This document shows, in pieces, positions 10,105-19,098 of a stretch of DNA of 36,000 nt. The DNA is taken from NCBI GenBank assembly GCA_905221605.1, contig CAJNDS010001347.1, positions 486,501 through 522,500 of the forward strand. Direction: 5' to 3'. The DNA is from Symbiodinium natans. Lineage: Eukaryota > Sar > Dinophyceae > Suessiales > Symbiodiniaceae. A program made the translations under genes and the position numbers. The stretch's first letter is position 1. Each line of letters starts with the position of its first letter. Below the pieces are notes generated by a model that was not told the DNA's origin, made no database searches, and was given only the letters and a program-made list of their open reading frames with translations.

Positions 10105-10168
10105 AACCCTAAACCCTACAACCTACACCCTACACCCTACACCCTAAACCCTAAACCCTAAACCCCCA
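10105..10168 (-). repeat. CCCTACA/CCCTAAA array
   Basis: CCCTACA units at the left pass into CCCTAAA; the same variant recurs next to the F3 copy at 16980. Confidence 0.85.
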
Positions 10169-10248
10169 AGTTTGGGTTTCTTTTGCTCCCCAAGGAACTC
10201 AAGACTGTGGACCAAAGGCATGGTCTTCCGTGGGACCCCGGTCTGCCT

Positions 10249-10532
10249 GGAGGTTCATGGTACTTATAAACCAATTATAACTGTACTTAGAGGGGTTTAG
10301 GGTTTAGGGTTTAGGGTTTAGGGTTTAGGGTTTAGGGTTTAGGGTTTAGGGTTTAGGGTTTAGGGTTTAGGGTTTAGGGTTTGGGTTTGGGGATTAGGGT
10401 TTAGGGTTTAGGGTTTAATTAGGGTAACTGTACTTAGAACTGTCCTTATAAGCATATATTAGGGCTCTTAGGGGGCTTGTAAGTGGGTTACAAGTACAGT
10501 TCAAGTAGCTAACAAGTACCATGAACCTCCAA
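10249..10532. mobile_element. Foldback family F1, copy 2, carrying a TTTAGGG array
   Basis: Begins GGAGGTTCATGGTACTTATA and ends GTACCATGAACCTCC. A TTTAGGG array (10292-10425) lies inside, with AACTGTACTTAGA on both sides. Confidence 0.7.
10292..10425 (+). repeat. TTTAGGG array inside F1 copy 2
   Basis: About 17 units bordered by AACTGTACTTAGA at 10279-10291 and 10426-10438. Confidence 0.95.
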
Positions 10533-10588
10533 GTGCCTTTGCACCTGTTCCGGGACGCGGTTCGCTTTAACCAGGTCCGCACCTTGGT

Positions 10589-10770
10589 AGGGTTTAGGGT
10601 TTAGGGTTTAGGGTTTAGGGTTTAGGGTTTAGGGTTTAGGGTTTAGGGTTTAGGGTTTAGGGTTTAGGGTTTAGGGTTTAGGGTTTAGGGTTTAGGGTTT
10701 AGGGTTTAGGGTTTAGGGTTTAGGGTTAGGTTTTTAGGGTTTAGGGGGTCAGCGGGTTAGGGGTTTAGGG
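10589..10770 (+). repeat. TTTAGGG array
   Basis: About 20 near-perfect units, then degenerate. Confidence 0.95.
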
Positions 10771-10785
10771 CTGCTTACTTTGCAG

Positions 10786-10845
10786 GGACCACGGGAACCC
10801 AGAACCCCAAAAAACGGGCAAAGGGCACCACTGGGCTACCAAGGC
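10786..10845. mobile_element. Partial F3-like element
   Basis: GGGAACCCAGAACCCCAAAA, then AAAGGGCACCACTGGGCTACC, is the right half of F3; the left half is missing. Confidence 0.4.
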
Positions 10846-10945
10846 ACCATGCAAGAAGATATCCATGGCGCTCTCAGAGCAGGTGCGATGCTTCAGGACG
10901 GCGGGCACGGAAAACTTGATGGGCAACTTGTCCTTTATGAGCTGT

Positions 10946-11010
10946 CCCTAAACCCTAAGCCCTAAACCCTAAACCCGAAGCCGAACCCTAAACCCTAAAC
11001 CCTAAACTTG
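10946..11010 (-). repeat. CCCTAAA array
   Basis: About eight units with CCCTAAG and CCCGAAG variants, flanked on both sides by ACTTGTCCTxxATGAGCTGTC (10926-10945 and 11006-11025). Confidence 0.85.
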
Positions 11011-11201
11011 TCCTCCATGAGCTGTCGTCTTTCAAGGAAGATGGCCCTCTTTCTCTCGCAAGACTTGATAAGTTCTGCCAGTAGGCCACCCAGCTGCTTC
11101 TGGCAACCGTTGCCTTGTTTGGGGTTTAGGGTTCAGGGTTCAGGGTTTGGGGTTTGGGGTACAGGGTGTAGTGTTTAAGCCCCCCCCCCCCCCCCCCCAC
11201 C

Positions 11202-11385
11202 GAAAAGTATACACTTTCAGTTCTATAGGGGATGCTATGGTATCCCAAAAAGTGTCAAGTGTACTAAACCCTAAGCCATAAACCCTAAACCCTAAACCCC
11301 AAACCCCAAGCCCTAAACCCTAAACCCTAAACCCTAAGCCCTAAACCCTAAACCCGAAACCCTATACTCATTCAGCTGCTAAGTT
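11202..11385. repeat. Dispersed repeat F7, copy 2, split by a CCCTAAA array
   Basis: Left part 11202-11265 and right part 11365-11385 match copy 1; between them is a 99-bp CCCTAAA array. TACT is present on both sides. Confidence 0.7.
11266..11364 (-). repeat. CCCTAAA array splitting F7 copy 2
   Basis: About 14 units with CCCTAAG and CCCCAAA variants, TACT on both sides. Confidence 0.9.
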
Positions 11386-11475
11386 ACCAGAGGACCTGTT
11401 CTCCAGGGCCTGCTGCAAGAAGTCCAAGGTCTCTTTGCTCGGCACCTAGACCCACGAGTAACCAAGGAATCAACA

Positions 11476-11543
11476 AGGGTTTAGGGTTTAGGGTTTAGGG
11501 TTTAGGGTTTAGGGTTTAGGGTTTAGGGTTTAGGGTTTAGGGC
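11476..11543 (+). repeat. TTTAGGG array
   Basis: Nine exact units. Confidence 0.95.
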
Positions 11544-11711
11544 CAGGAATTTCAAAAAACAAAGTGCACTTTTTGCATTTAGGGGCCTTAGAAGGGAACC
11601 TATAAGCCCTACAAAAAGGGGACTAAGGGCTTAGTCTGGATCCTGGGCACTTTGTAAACAGGGTAGCCATCCTCCTCGTCCTCCAAGCTTGCTCTCCCCT
11701 TGTCCTGAAAG

Positions 11712-11769
11712 CTTAGGGTTTAGGGTTTAGGGTTTAGGGTTTAGGGTTTAGGGTTTAGGGTTTAGGGTG
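11712..11769 (+). repeat. TTTAGGG array
   Basis: Eight units. Confidence 0.95.
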
Positions 11770-12113
11770 TTGCCCTTATCGAGCCCAGACCATCTGAGAG
11801 GACATTTTGGACCCTCACTGTCAGGAAGCCTACTCGCTTCCGATCTGAAAAGGGAGTCCATTAGGAAGCCTACTCAGATCTTCAGAGTCATTGAAAAAAA
11901 AGTCCATGTGCTACTCTACCTCGCAAGGGCTTTTGTCATGATTTTTCGGCTTTTGGTCTCCTGGTCCCTGCTGGTGCTTTCATCTTAAGCCCTGGACCCG
12001 AAACCTTCTGCTATACAAAGATTTTCTGAGGACGGCACTCAGTTACTGGAGTGTTTGGTCCTGGGTGATGCTTGTAATTTGGTTACAGACCCCGTTCCCT
12101 TCGGGACTTAGGG

Positions 12114-12200
12114 TTGGGATGTTCCCCCTTATACTAACAGTCCTTAATCGCCATTCAAACAGGGGGTACTATACTCCTAGTAGAAGGGGGAACATCCCAA
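12114..12200. mobile_element. Foldback family F2, copy 2
   Basis: Left arm TTGGGATGTTCCCCCTTATA is nearly the same as the copy at 8319; right end GGGGGAACATCCCAA is its complement. Confidence 0.65.
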
Positions 12201-12274
12201 ATTTAGGGTGTCGGGCTTTTCGGGAACCCTCATATCCTGCCTTGAGCGGAGATCTTGACCCTCCAAGGGTACTT

Positions 12275-12457
12275 GGAGGTTCATGGTACTCATTAACCAA
12301 CTATTTCGGGTTTAGGGGTTAGGGTTTAGCGTTCAGGGTTTAGGGACACTTAGTAACCAATTAGAACTGTACTTATCACACACTTACAAGACCCCTTTAG
12401 TGCTCTAATATGGTTAAAGTACAGCTAGAAGTACAGTATTAAGTACCATGAACCTCC
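12275..12457. mobile_element. Foldback family F1, copy 3, carrying a TTTAGGG array
   Basis: Begins GGAGGTTCATGGTACTCATT and ends GTACCATGAACCTCC. A short telomere-like array (about 12306-12345) interrupts the left arm, and the arm sequence around it appears twice. Confidence 0.7.
12306..12345 (+). repeat. Short TTTAGGG array inside F1 copy 3
   Basis: TTTCGGG, TTTAGGGG, TTAGGG, TTTAGCG, TTCAGGG, TTTAGGG. Confidence 0.8.
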
Positions 12458-12464
12458 CAGTCGC

Positions 12465-12612
12465 TACATGGCCCCTGAATATGGGCCCTTAAAAGGGTAC
12501 CCCCTGTACACCTGGGGTTTAGGGTTTAGGGTTTAGGGTTTAGGGTTTAGCGCCCATACATCCGAACCCTGTAAGGGAGATCGGGGACCCAATTCAGGGC
12601 CCATGAAACTAG
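12465..12612. mobile_element. Foldback family F4, copy 2, carrying a TTTAGGG array
   Basis: TACATGGCCCCTGAATATGG pairs with CCCAATTCAGGGCCCATGAA. Five TTTAGGG units (about 12515-12550) lie in the middle; copy 1 has none. Confidence 0.5.
12515..12550 (+). repeat. Short TTTAGGG array inside F4 copy 2
   Basis: Five units. Confidence 0.9.
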
Positions 12613-12667
12613 CCCTAGAGACACAAAGCTCAGGCTTCGCCATGTAGGGCTTCGAGTTTGGGATTAC

Positions 12668-12783
12668 CCTAGACCTAGACCCTAAACCCTAAACCCTAAA
12701 CCCTAAACCCTAAACCCTAAACCCTAAACCCTAAACCCTAAACCTTAAACCCTAAACCCTAAACCCTAAACCCTAAACCCTGT
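12668..12783 (-). repeat. CCCTAAA array
   Basis: About 16 units, one CCTTAAA; followed at once by a TAGGGTTTCGGG inversion at 12783. Confidence 0.95.
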
Positions 12784-12865
12784 AGGGTTTCGGGTTCAGC
12801 TCAGGGACGCTTGGCAACTTGAAGGTGCAGTTTGACGAAGCAATGTCGGTGCCGCCAACTTCTAG

Positions 12866-13005
12866 TAACCCTAAACCCTAAACCCTAAACCCCTTTTCGA
12901 TCCCCAACTGCACGTAGGAACCGGTACTTAGAGAGGTTTTTGGGCCATGGGAATGAGGGTTGCAACTTAAACCCTAAACCCAAAACCCTAAACCCTAAAC
13001 CCTAC
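12866..13005 (-). repeat. Two short CCCTAAA arrays (12866-12893 and 12969-13005)
   Basis: Four and five units, separated by about 75 bp of unique sequence. Confidence 0.85.
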
Positions 13006-13283
13006 GAAGCATTTCACGCCAGGGTGTCCTGCTCCTTTAAAAGATCCGCCACATCCTTCTGCAGCTCCTCGGGAAGAACTTCTGTCTCGTTCCATGCCGC
13101 TCGGGCCTGAACGGTTCAGGGTTTAGGGTTAGTGTTTAGGGGTTTAGGGTTTCACAACAAAACAATGGCACAGAAACACGTGATACTTACTATATAGACC
13201 CAAGCGTAACCTAGGGGCAAAAAAGGGTAACTACCCTTTTTGGTGTAAAGGCGCTTACCAGGGAAAGCTTCAACGTAAGCTGC

Positions 13284-13337
13284 AAGGGTTTAGGGTTTAG
13301 GGTTAGAGTTTAGGGTTTAGGGTTTAGGGTTTAGGGT
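13284..13337 (+). repeat. TTTAGGG array
   Basis: Seven units, one TTAGAG. Confidence 0.9.
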
Positions 13338-13900
13338 CGAAGGACGTGCTCAACGAAGTCGAGCAGCCTGCTGCAGGGCCTCTCTGGCCTGCCTGCTGCT
13401 TGGGAGATCGCGGGCAGAAAAGACGGAGGGCAGGGGCACGAGGGTCACAAACATGATCCACCACATCGCAGGCGCCATCTGGGAGCTTACGATGATAAGG
13501 GAAATCTACAAAAAGAGCCCCAAATAGTAGGATCCCCTTATCATAAAGCCAACTATAAGGTACACCCCAAAACCCTAAAGTTCCTAAAGCCTTATAGGGT
13601 TTAGGGTTTAGGGTTAAAGCCCTCAACCCAGGAACCCTGAACCGCAAACTCTCCGGGCACAATGCCAACTGGCAGCTACTAGCCCAGGCCGGCTCTGCTT
13701 CGTAGTTTGAGCACACACACAGACGAAAGGGTTAGGTCTTCGGGGGTTCTAGGGGTTTTTGAAATGGGGTTTAGGGTTGAAGGGTTCAATCCCCCTATAA
13801 GGCTTGCCCCAAGAGAGTTCTGTAGGTATACTCCACACTGGCCAGCTATATTCCTCGAGTGGTGCTTCAAGGATCCATTTTCCTGTTCAGAGGACGGGAC
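13338..13900. other. Unique sequence with scattered TTTAGGG units and hairpin F8
   Basis: Frames on both strands are short and cross repeat units; no gene recognised. Confidence 0.4.
13485..13560. repeat. Dispersed hairpin F8, copy 1
   Basis: GATGATAAGGGAAATCT and GGATCCCCTTATCAT pair. TAGTAGGAT(C/T)CCCTTAT recurs at 17817. Confidence 0.4.
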
Positions 13901-14069
13901 GGTTTAGGGCTTTAGGGTTTAAGGTTTAGGGAACTAGGCACCGCAACCACCCGACAAAACCCGTCAAGGGACTGGAAGGTCTTAGGGCTTAGAAGAGAGC
14001 TTGGGAACTTGGTTCCTTATCTTTAAAGACATTCACAGATGCCATATCAAGAGCAAGCAAGCCACCCTC

Positions 14070-14190
14070 AACCCCAAACCCTAAACCCTGAACCCCTAAA
14101 CCCGAACTCCTGAACCCTAAGCCCTAAACCCTAAACCCTAAACCCCAAACCCTAAACCCCAAACCCCAAACCCTAAACCCTGAACCCTAC
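14070..14190 (-). repeat. CCCTAAA array, degenerate
   Basis: About 16 units with CCCCAAA, CCCTGAA and CCCTAAG variants. Confidence 0.9.
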
Positions 14191-14296
14191 ATCGCTCACC
14201 TTGACGAGGTACTCGTTGACCCCTGGAAGGGTCTCGGGAGGATTTGAGCAGGTGGGAGTCGATCCCACGCCGACTGTGAGCACCTTCATTGCTACT

Positions 14297-14620
14297 TTTA
14301 GGGCTTAGGGTTTAGGGCTGTTTAGGGTTTAGGGCTTAGGGTTTAGGGTTTAGGGTTTAGGGCTAGGGTTTAGGGTTTAGGGTTTAGGGTTTAGGATTTA
14401 GGGTTTAGGGTTTAGGGTTTAGGGTTTAGGGTTCAGGGTTCAGGGTTTAGGGTTTAGAGTTTAGGGTTTAGGGTTTAGGGTTTTAGGGTTTAGGGTTTAG
14501 GGTTTGGGGTTTAGGGTTTAGGGTTTAGGGTTTCGGGTTTAGGGTTTAGGGTTTAGAGTTTGGGGTTTCGGGTTTAGGGTTTGGAGTGTGGGGGGGGGTT
14601 TCGGGTTTAGTTCGGGGTCT
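14297..14620 (+). repeat. TTTAGGG array, long and degenerate to the right
   Basis: About 40 units; right third rich in TTTCGGG and TTTGGGG. Confidence 0.95.
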
Positions 14621-14864
14621 AGGGCTCAATCTTTGGGGCGTTGGGGTTTTCAGGAGGTTAGGGGTTGGAGCTTGAGTTCTACGCAGTTCGGGGTGGGTTT
14701 CGGGTTCAGGATTTAGGGCCTGGGAGAAGAAGATAGGTGCTTTTTGCTCAAAGGAGTTTGAAGCGAATCCCTAAACTGGCCCTAAACATCATGAACGCAC
14801 AGCGCACAACCAAAAATCTAGGTGTTTGGGGTTGGGCCAATTTCTACGTCCGAGGAGGTTTGCT

Positions 14865-15003
14865 GGAGGTACAGGGTACTTATTAACAAATTATAACTGT
14901 ACTTATAACTGTACTGATAACCATATTAGGGCACTTGAGGGGCTTATAAGTGGGTTAGAGGGACAGTTGTAATTGGTTAATAAGTAAAACCATGAACCTC
15001 CAA
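14865..15003. mobile_element. Foldback family F1, copy 4, uninterrupted
   Basis: 139 bp, no inserted array. Left arm GGTACTTATTAACAAATTAT pairs with right arm AATTGGTTAATAAGTA; ends GGAGGT and ACCATGAACCTCC. This is the best reference for the unoccupied element. Confidence 0.7.
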
Positions 15004-15099
15004 GTAGGAGGTTGGAGGTGGCAGCACAGTGCTTGGTGCTTGCAGGTCGCACGGTCGGCCGAATGATAACATCTTGGAATTTAGGTTTTAGAGCGCTCG

Positions 15100-15230
15100 A
15101 AACCTTAAACCCTAAGCCCGAGACCCTGACTGAGCGGCGGTTTAGGGTCTAGGGTTTATAGGGTTTAGGGTTTAGGGCTTACCCCTAAACCCTAAACCCT
15201 AACCCCTAAACCCTCCGGTTTAGGGTAAAC
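15100..15230. repeat. Mixed-strand telomere-like units
   Basis: CCTTAAACCCTAAG, then TTTAGGGTCTAGGG, then CCCTAAACCCTAA, then TTTAGGG within 130 bp: three strand switches. Confidence 0.8.
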
Positions 15231-15449
15231 CTGGAACATCAGCATGACACGCAAACTACAACCTCCACAAGGCAAGTCCCTAAATACCCTCCTCGTTCAA
15301 CCCCTCGTCTCCCTAATCTATCATCCGTAGAGCCATAAAACGTTGCCTGGTTCTGTACAAAAGTAGCAAATACATGAAACAGGGTGGACTAAACCAAACA
15401 AATAAAGTGTGTGTGTATACATATATACACAGAAAGAAAGAGAAACACG

Positions 15450-15780
15450 GCGGCCTTGGCCTTGGCCTTGCCCCTTCCAGATCGACCGGCCCTGTTGGGC
15501 ACTCAACTGGCCTTGTCCTGGCCCGCGCGCGCGCGGCCTTGGCCTTGGCCTTGGCCCTTCCAGATCGACCGGCCCTGTTGGGCACTCAAGGGTCTGGCCT
15601 TGTCCTGGCCCGCGGCCTTGGCCTTGGCCTTGGCCCTTCCAGATAGACCGGCCCTGTTGGGCACTCAAGGGTCTGGCCTTGTCCTGGCCCGCGCGCGCGC
15701 GGCCTTGGCCTTGCCTTTCAAGGGTCTGGCCTTTTTCTGGCCCATACGCGCGCGGCCTTGGCCTTGGCCCTTCCAGATCT
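15450..15780. repeat. Minisatellite, about 80-85 bp units
   Basis: Three full and two partial units contain GGCCTTGGCCTTGGCCCTTC, then CAGATCGACCGGCCCTGTTG, GGCACTCAAGGGTCTGGCCT and TGTCCTGGCCCGCGCGCG. Open frames of about 140-206 codons on both strands are by-products. Confidence 0.85.
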
Positions 15781-15980
15781 CGCCCCCTTTCCCGCCTCTC
15801 CCCCCCCCCTCTTCTTCTGGCCTCTGCGGGTCCATGACAGAGTGAGGTTGGAGGACAGGGCTTGCTGATGAAAAATGTAAACTTTTTATTTCTTAATGTT
15901 TTGGGATTCTCTGGGCGGGTGGGTTTTTTTCGAGAGCCCAAACAGCTGCTCTACTAGAGATTGCTCGACCCGGAGCTGCT

Positions 15981-16070
15981 GAACCCTAAACCCTAAACCC
16001 TAAACCCTAAACCCTAAACCCTAAACCCTAAACCCTAAACCCTAAACCCTAAACCCTAAACCCTAAACGC
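15981..16070 (-). repeat. CCCTAAA array
   Basis: Twelve near-perfect units. Confidence 0.95.
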
Positions 16071-16132
16071 CAGCCTCCAAGCCGGCGTCGCGGAGGCGCT
16101 GCGCCAGCCCAGACACGGCCTGGGCCTGGGGG

Positions 16133-16262
16133 GATTTAGGGTTTAGGGTTATAGGGTTTAGGGTTATAGGGTTTAGGGTTGAGGGTTTAGGGTTTAGGGT
16201 TGTAGGGTTGTAGGGTTTAGGGTTTAGGGTTTAGGGTTTAGGGTTTAGGGTTTAGGGTTTAC
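16133..16262 (+). repeat. TTTAGGG array with TATAGGG and TGTAGGG variants
   Basis: About 18 units; variants interleave at the left and exact units follow. Confidence 0.95.
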
Positions 16263-16469
16263 TCGAGGAGCTCTGAGATTCGGAAAAAGAAGGGATTTAG
16301 GGTTTAGGGGCTTAGGGGTTCGGGTTGTAGGGTTATAGGGTTATAGCGTGAATTATAGGGTTCCGGGTAAGCCCTAAAGCCCCCCAAAACTCTAACCCCC
16401 GCAAACCCCAATCCCAAGCTCCTCAAAACAAATACGTAAGACCAGGCTTGCAAGATCAAAACGCCTAAA

Positions 16470-16585
16470 AAACCCCAAAACCCCCCAAAACACCCTAAAA
16501 CCCCTAAACCCCAAACCCTAAAACCCCTAGAAACCCTAAACCCTAAACCGCCTCCCGAAGGTTTAGGGTTTAGGGTTTAGGGCTA
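16470..16585. repeat. CCCTAAA units meeting TTTAGGG units
   Basis: CCCTAAA variants to 16552, then TTTAGGG from 16561: a head-to-head switch across about 10 bp. Confidence 0.85.
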
Positions 16586-16682
16586 CTGACTTGGTAGGAA
16601 TGAGGGATCAACCCAGCTTTAAGGGGATGGGTTCGAGCTCAGGACTCAGAGTTGGGGGGTTGGACTCGGTTTTCGGGTTTGA

Positions 16683-16756
16683 CTCGGGTTTAGGGTTTAG
16701 GGTTTAGGGTGTAGGGTTTAGGGTTTAGGGTTTAGGGTTTGGGGTTTAGGGTTACG
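16683..16756 (+). repeat. TTTAGGG array
   Basis: About ten units, one TGTAGGG. Confidence 0.9.
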
Positions 16757-16799
16757 GAGGTTTTGGGGATGCTGGGGGTTTGGAAGTACCTGAAAATCC

Positions 16800-16852
16800 C
16801 CCACACCCTACACCCTACACCCTAAACCCCACACCCCAAACCCTAAATCCTG
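16800..16852 (-). repeat. CCCTACA/CCCTAAA array
   Basis: Left units CCCTACA, right units CCCCAAA and CCCTAAA; ends 15 bp before F3 copy 3. Confidence 0.85.
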
Positions 16853-16866
16853 AAGCCTATAAATCG

Positions 16867-16980
16867 GTTGCTCAGTAACCTAGGATAAGAAAGGGTGCCC
16901 ACTTTTGCTTAAAGGGGTTGATGCGGGAACCTAAACCCCCCCAAAAAAAGGGATAAGGGCACTACTTGAGCATCCTAGAT
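16867..16980. mobile_element. Foldback family F3, copy 3
   Basis: TGCTCAGTAACCTAGGAT pairs with the end ACTACTTGAGCATCCTAGAT. A CCCTACA/CCCTAAA array starts within 10 bp of the right end. Confidence 0.65.
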
Positions 16981-16982
16981 GA

Positions 16983-17100
16983 ACCTAAACCCTACACCCT
17001 ACACCCTACACCCTAAACCCTAAACCCTAAACCCTAAACCCTAAACCCTAAACCCTAAACCCTAAACCCTAAACCCTAAACCCTACAAAACCCTCAACCC
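16983..17100 (-). repeat. CCCTACA then CCCTAAA array
   Basis: About 16 units, directly after F3 copy 3. Confidence 0.95.
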
Positions 17101-17184
17101 GAGACCCTCCTAAGCCAGAACATGGATTGGGCTCCCCGGGCCTCTGCAGCGGCCACCTTTCGCACTTCCGCGACCTGCCGTTGT

Positions 17185-17375
17185 TAGGGTTTCGGGTTTA
17201 GGGTTTAGGATTTAGGGTGTCGGGTTTAGGGTTTAGGGTTTAGGGTTTAGGGTGTCGGGTTTAGGGTTTAGGGTTTAGGGTTTAGGGTTTAGGTTTTAGG
17301 GTTTAGGGTTTAGGGTTTAGGGTTTAGGGCTTGGGCTTTAGGATTTCGGGTTTAGGGTTTGGGGTTTGGGGTCCG
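17185..17375 (+). repeat. TTTAGGG array with TGTCGGG variants
   Basis: About 26 units; TGTCGGG occurs twice with the same spacing, suggesting block duplication. Confidence 0.95.
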
Positions 17376-17762
17376 GGGCCCTTACATCTTATTTTTTACG
17401 GTTTGGGGTTGATTCAGACTTTTGACATCTTTTACCCTTTGGACTTCATTTAGTTTAGGGTGCCCCAAAGCTACCGCTAAACCCTAAAATCTGAACCCTC
17501 AAGCCCCTGTAACTTGAAATTATGCAACAGTTGGTAAACGAAACTTTCCTTGAAACGCCTCGAAACTTTCCCAGGACCGGAACCCTTAAGAATTTCAATC
17601 AGCCCTACCGTATACGCTAAACCCTAAACCCCAAACCCTGCCCACCACATCGGATCCAGCTTGGTCGTAGGAGTGGCCGCCATGCCTCGGCTCGACCATC
17701 AACTGCCCTTCACAGGGGCTTGGGCGACTAGAAGTTGGGAGTTTACGGGTTTATACGGATCT

Positions 17763-18010
17763 GCGAGTTTAGGGTTTAGGGTTTAGTGTTTAGGAGATAG
17801 TCCTCAAGTAGTAGGATTCCCTTATAATGACCCCAACAAGATACCGGCTAATTTGGGAAATCCTCAGTTGAGGGGGTTTCGGGTTTAGCGGTTTAGGGGT
17901 TTAGGGGTTTAGGGGTTTATGGTTGAGGGGGTTTAGGGTTTAGGGTTTTCGGGTAGGGGTTTAGGCTTGAGGGTTTTGGGCTTAAGCGTTGAGGGGTTTC
18001 GGGGGGCTTA
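17763..18010 (+). repeat. Degenerate TTTAGGG tracts around F8 copy 2
   Basis: Exact units at 17766-17795, then TTTAGGGG-type units at 17880-17990. Confidence 0.8.
17800..17875. repeat. Dispersed hairpin F8, copy 2
   Basis: AAGTAGTAGGATTCCCTTAT matches the 13485 copy; the right part GGGAAATCCTCAGTTGAG pairs loosely with the left end. Confidence 0.35.
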
Positions 18011-18039
18011 GGGCCCCTTAAGAATTTTGACAGTGGTCT

Positions 18040-18068
18040 GGGGGGGGGGGGGGGGGGGGGGGGGGGGG
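18040..18068. repeat. G29 homopolymer
   Basis: Twenty-nine consecutive G on +, near the edge of the repeat mosaic. Confidence 0.95.
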
Positions 18069-18136
18069 ATGGAGGAAAGTCGAGGGCTCATGGTAAGTTT
18101 GTGTGCTTTGCAGTTGGTCGGCCATGGGTGGGTTGT

Positions 18137-18262
18137 CCTAAACCCTAAACCGTAAACTGAGGGGGATGATGTCCTGGTAGCTTACTAACATCCAGTGGGT
18201 TGCGCCTACCCTAAGCCCTAAAGTCTGAAGCCTAAACCCTAAACCCTAAACTAAGCCCTAAA
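18137..18262 (-). repeat. Last CCCTAAA tract of the mosaic
   Basis: Scattered CCCTAAA, CCCTAAG and CTGAAGCC units; beyond here such units are rare and mostly fall in introns. Confidence 0.75.
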
Positions 18263-19098
18263 GCCCTGAGCTGTTAACTTGCATGGGGCCCTGCGGCCGG
18301 GTGAAAATAAGTGTTGCAATCGTACTTTTGACGTGGAAAACACAATAAGTGTTGTAAAATAAGGGGCTGGAACAATGACAAAAGTGTGTGCATGTTAGCA
18401 TGTTCAACATGTTGATGCATTTGCACGCGTGCGCATGGTTGTTGGTGTGCCCATGCTTGCACATGAGCTTGTTGTTGTCTTGAGTGGTGTGCACACCCTT
18501 GCACATGAGATTGTTTGCCCAGCTTGTCCTTGATCTTTGCTTGCATGTGGCATGTGGTTGCATTGGTGTGTGTCGCTTGTATTGCTTGTGGTTTGTCCAG
18601 CTTGTCCTTGGTCTTTGCTTGCGTGTGGCATGTGGTTGCATTGATGTGTGTTGCTTGAAATTATTGATTGTGCATGGCATGGCATGGCATGCACTGTGAC
18701 TGTGACGTGACACTCTCGCACTGTGATTGTGATTGGTTTGTGTTTGCATTGGCCATTGAAATTGGCATGGCATGTGCGCTCGCCGCTCGACTGACTCACT
18801 CAACTGACAGTCGACTCATTCATAAGTAAATTCATTCATTCAGTCAGTCAGTCAGTCAGTCAGTCGCAAAATCCCTTGTTTTGGCGCCAGCACAGCACAT
18901 CGTCCAACGTCGGGTCAATCCCCAGCCCACAGCCACAAACACGAAGGCCTTCCAAGAATAAAAGAGTGTTCACGCGATGGCTGCTGCAATGCTTCTGTCG
19001 GCAAATGTACCCCGGGTGGCCTTGCTGCCTTGTAGTTGATCAACCGACACATTGCTTCACTGCCATCGTCCACTCAGACATGAAAACCCCTGAGCAAA
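18263..19098. other. Intergenic, GCATG/TGTG-rich, with one tandem duplication
   Basis: A 60-bp segment beginning CCAGCTTGTCCTTG is repeated 78 bp later (18519-18578 and 18597-18656). A (CAGT)n tract lies at 18838-18865. A 181-codon minus frame here is His/Asn/Thr-rich and built from the duplication, so I do not call it a gene. Confidence 0.55.

Noticed and set aside
15313-15941. Frames of 90-206 codons on both strands with repeated motifs
   Set aside because: Produced by the 80-85 bp minisatellite; the unit keeps several frames open and the two strands compete equally.
18258-18803. 181-codon minus frame, His/Asn/Thr-rich
   Set aside because: Dominated by a 60-bp tandem duplication and GCATG-type low complexity; no splice or family support.
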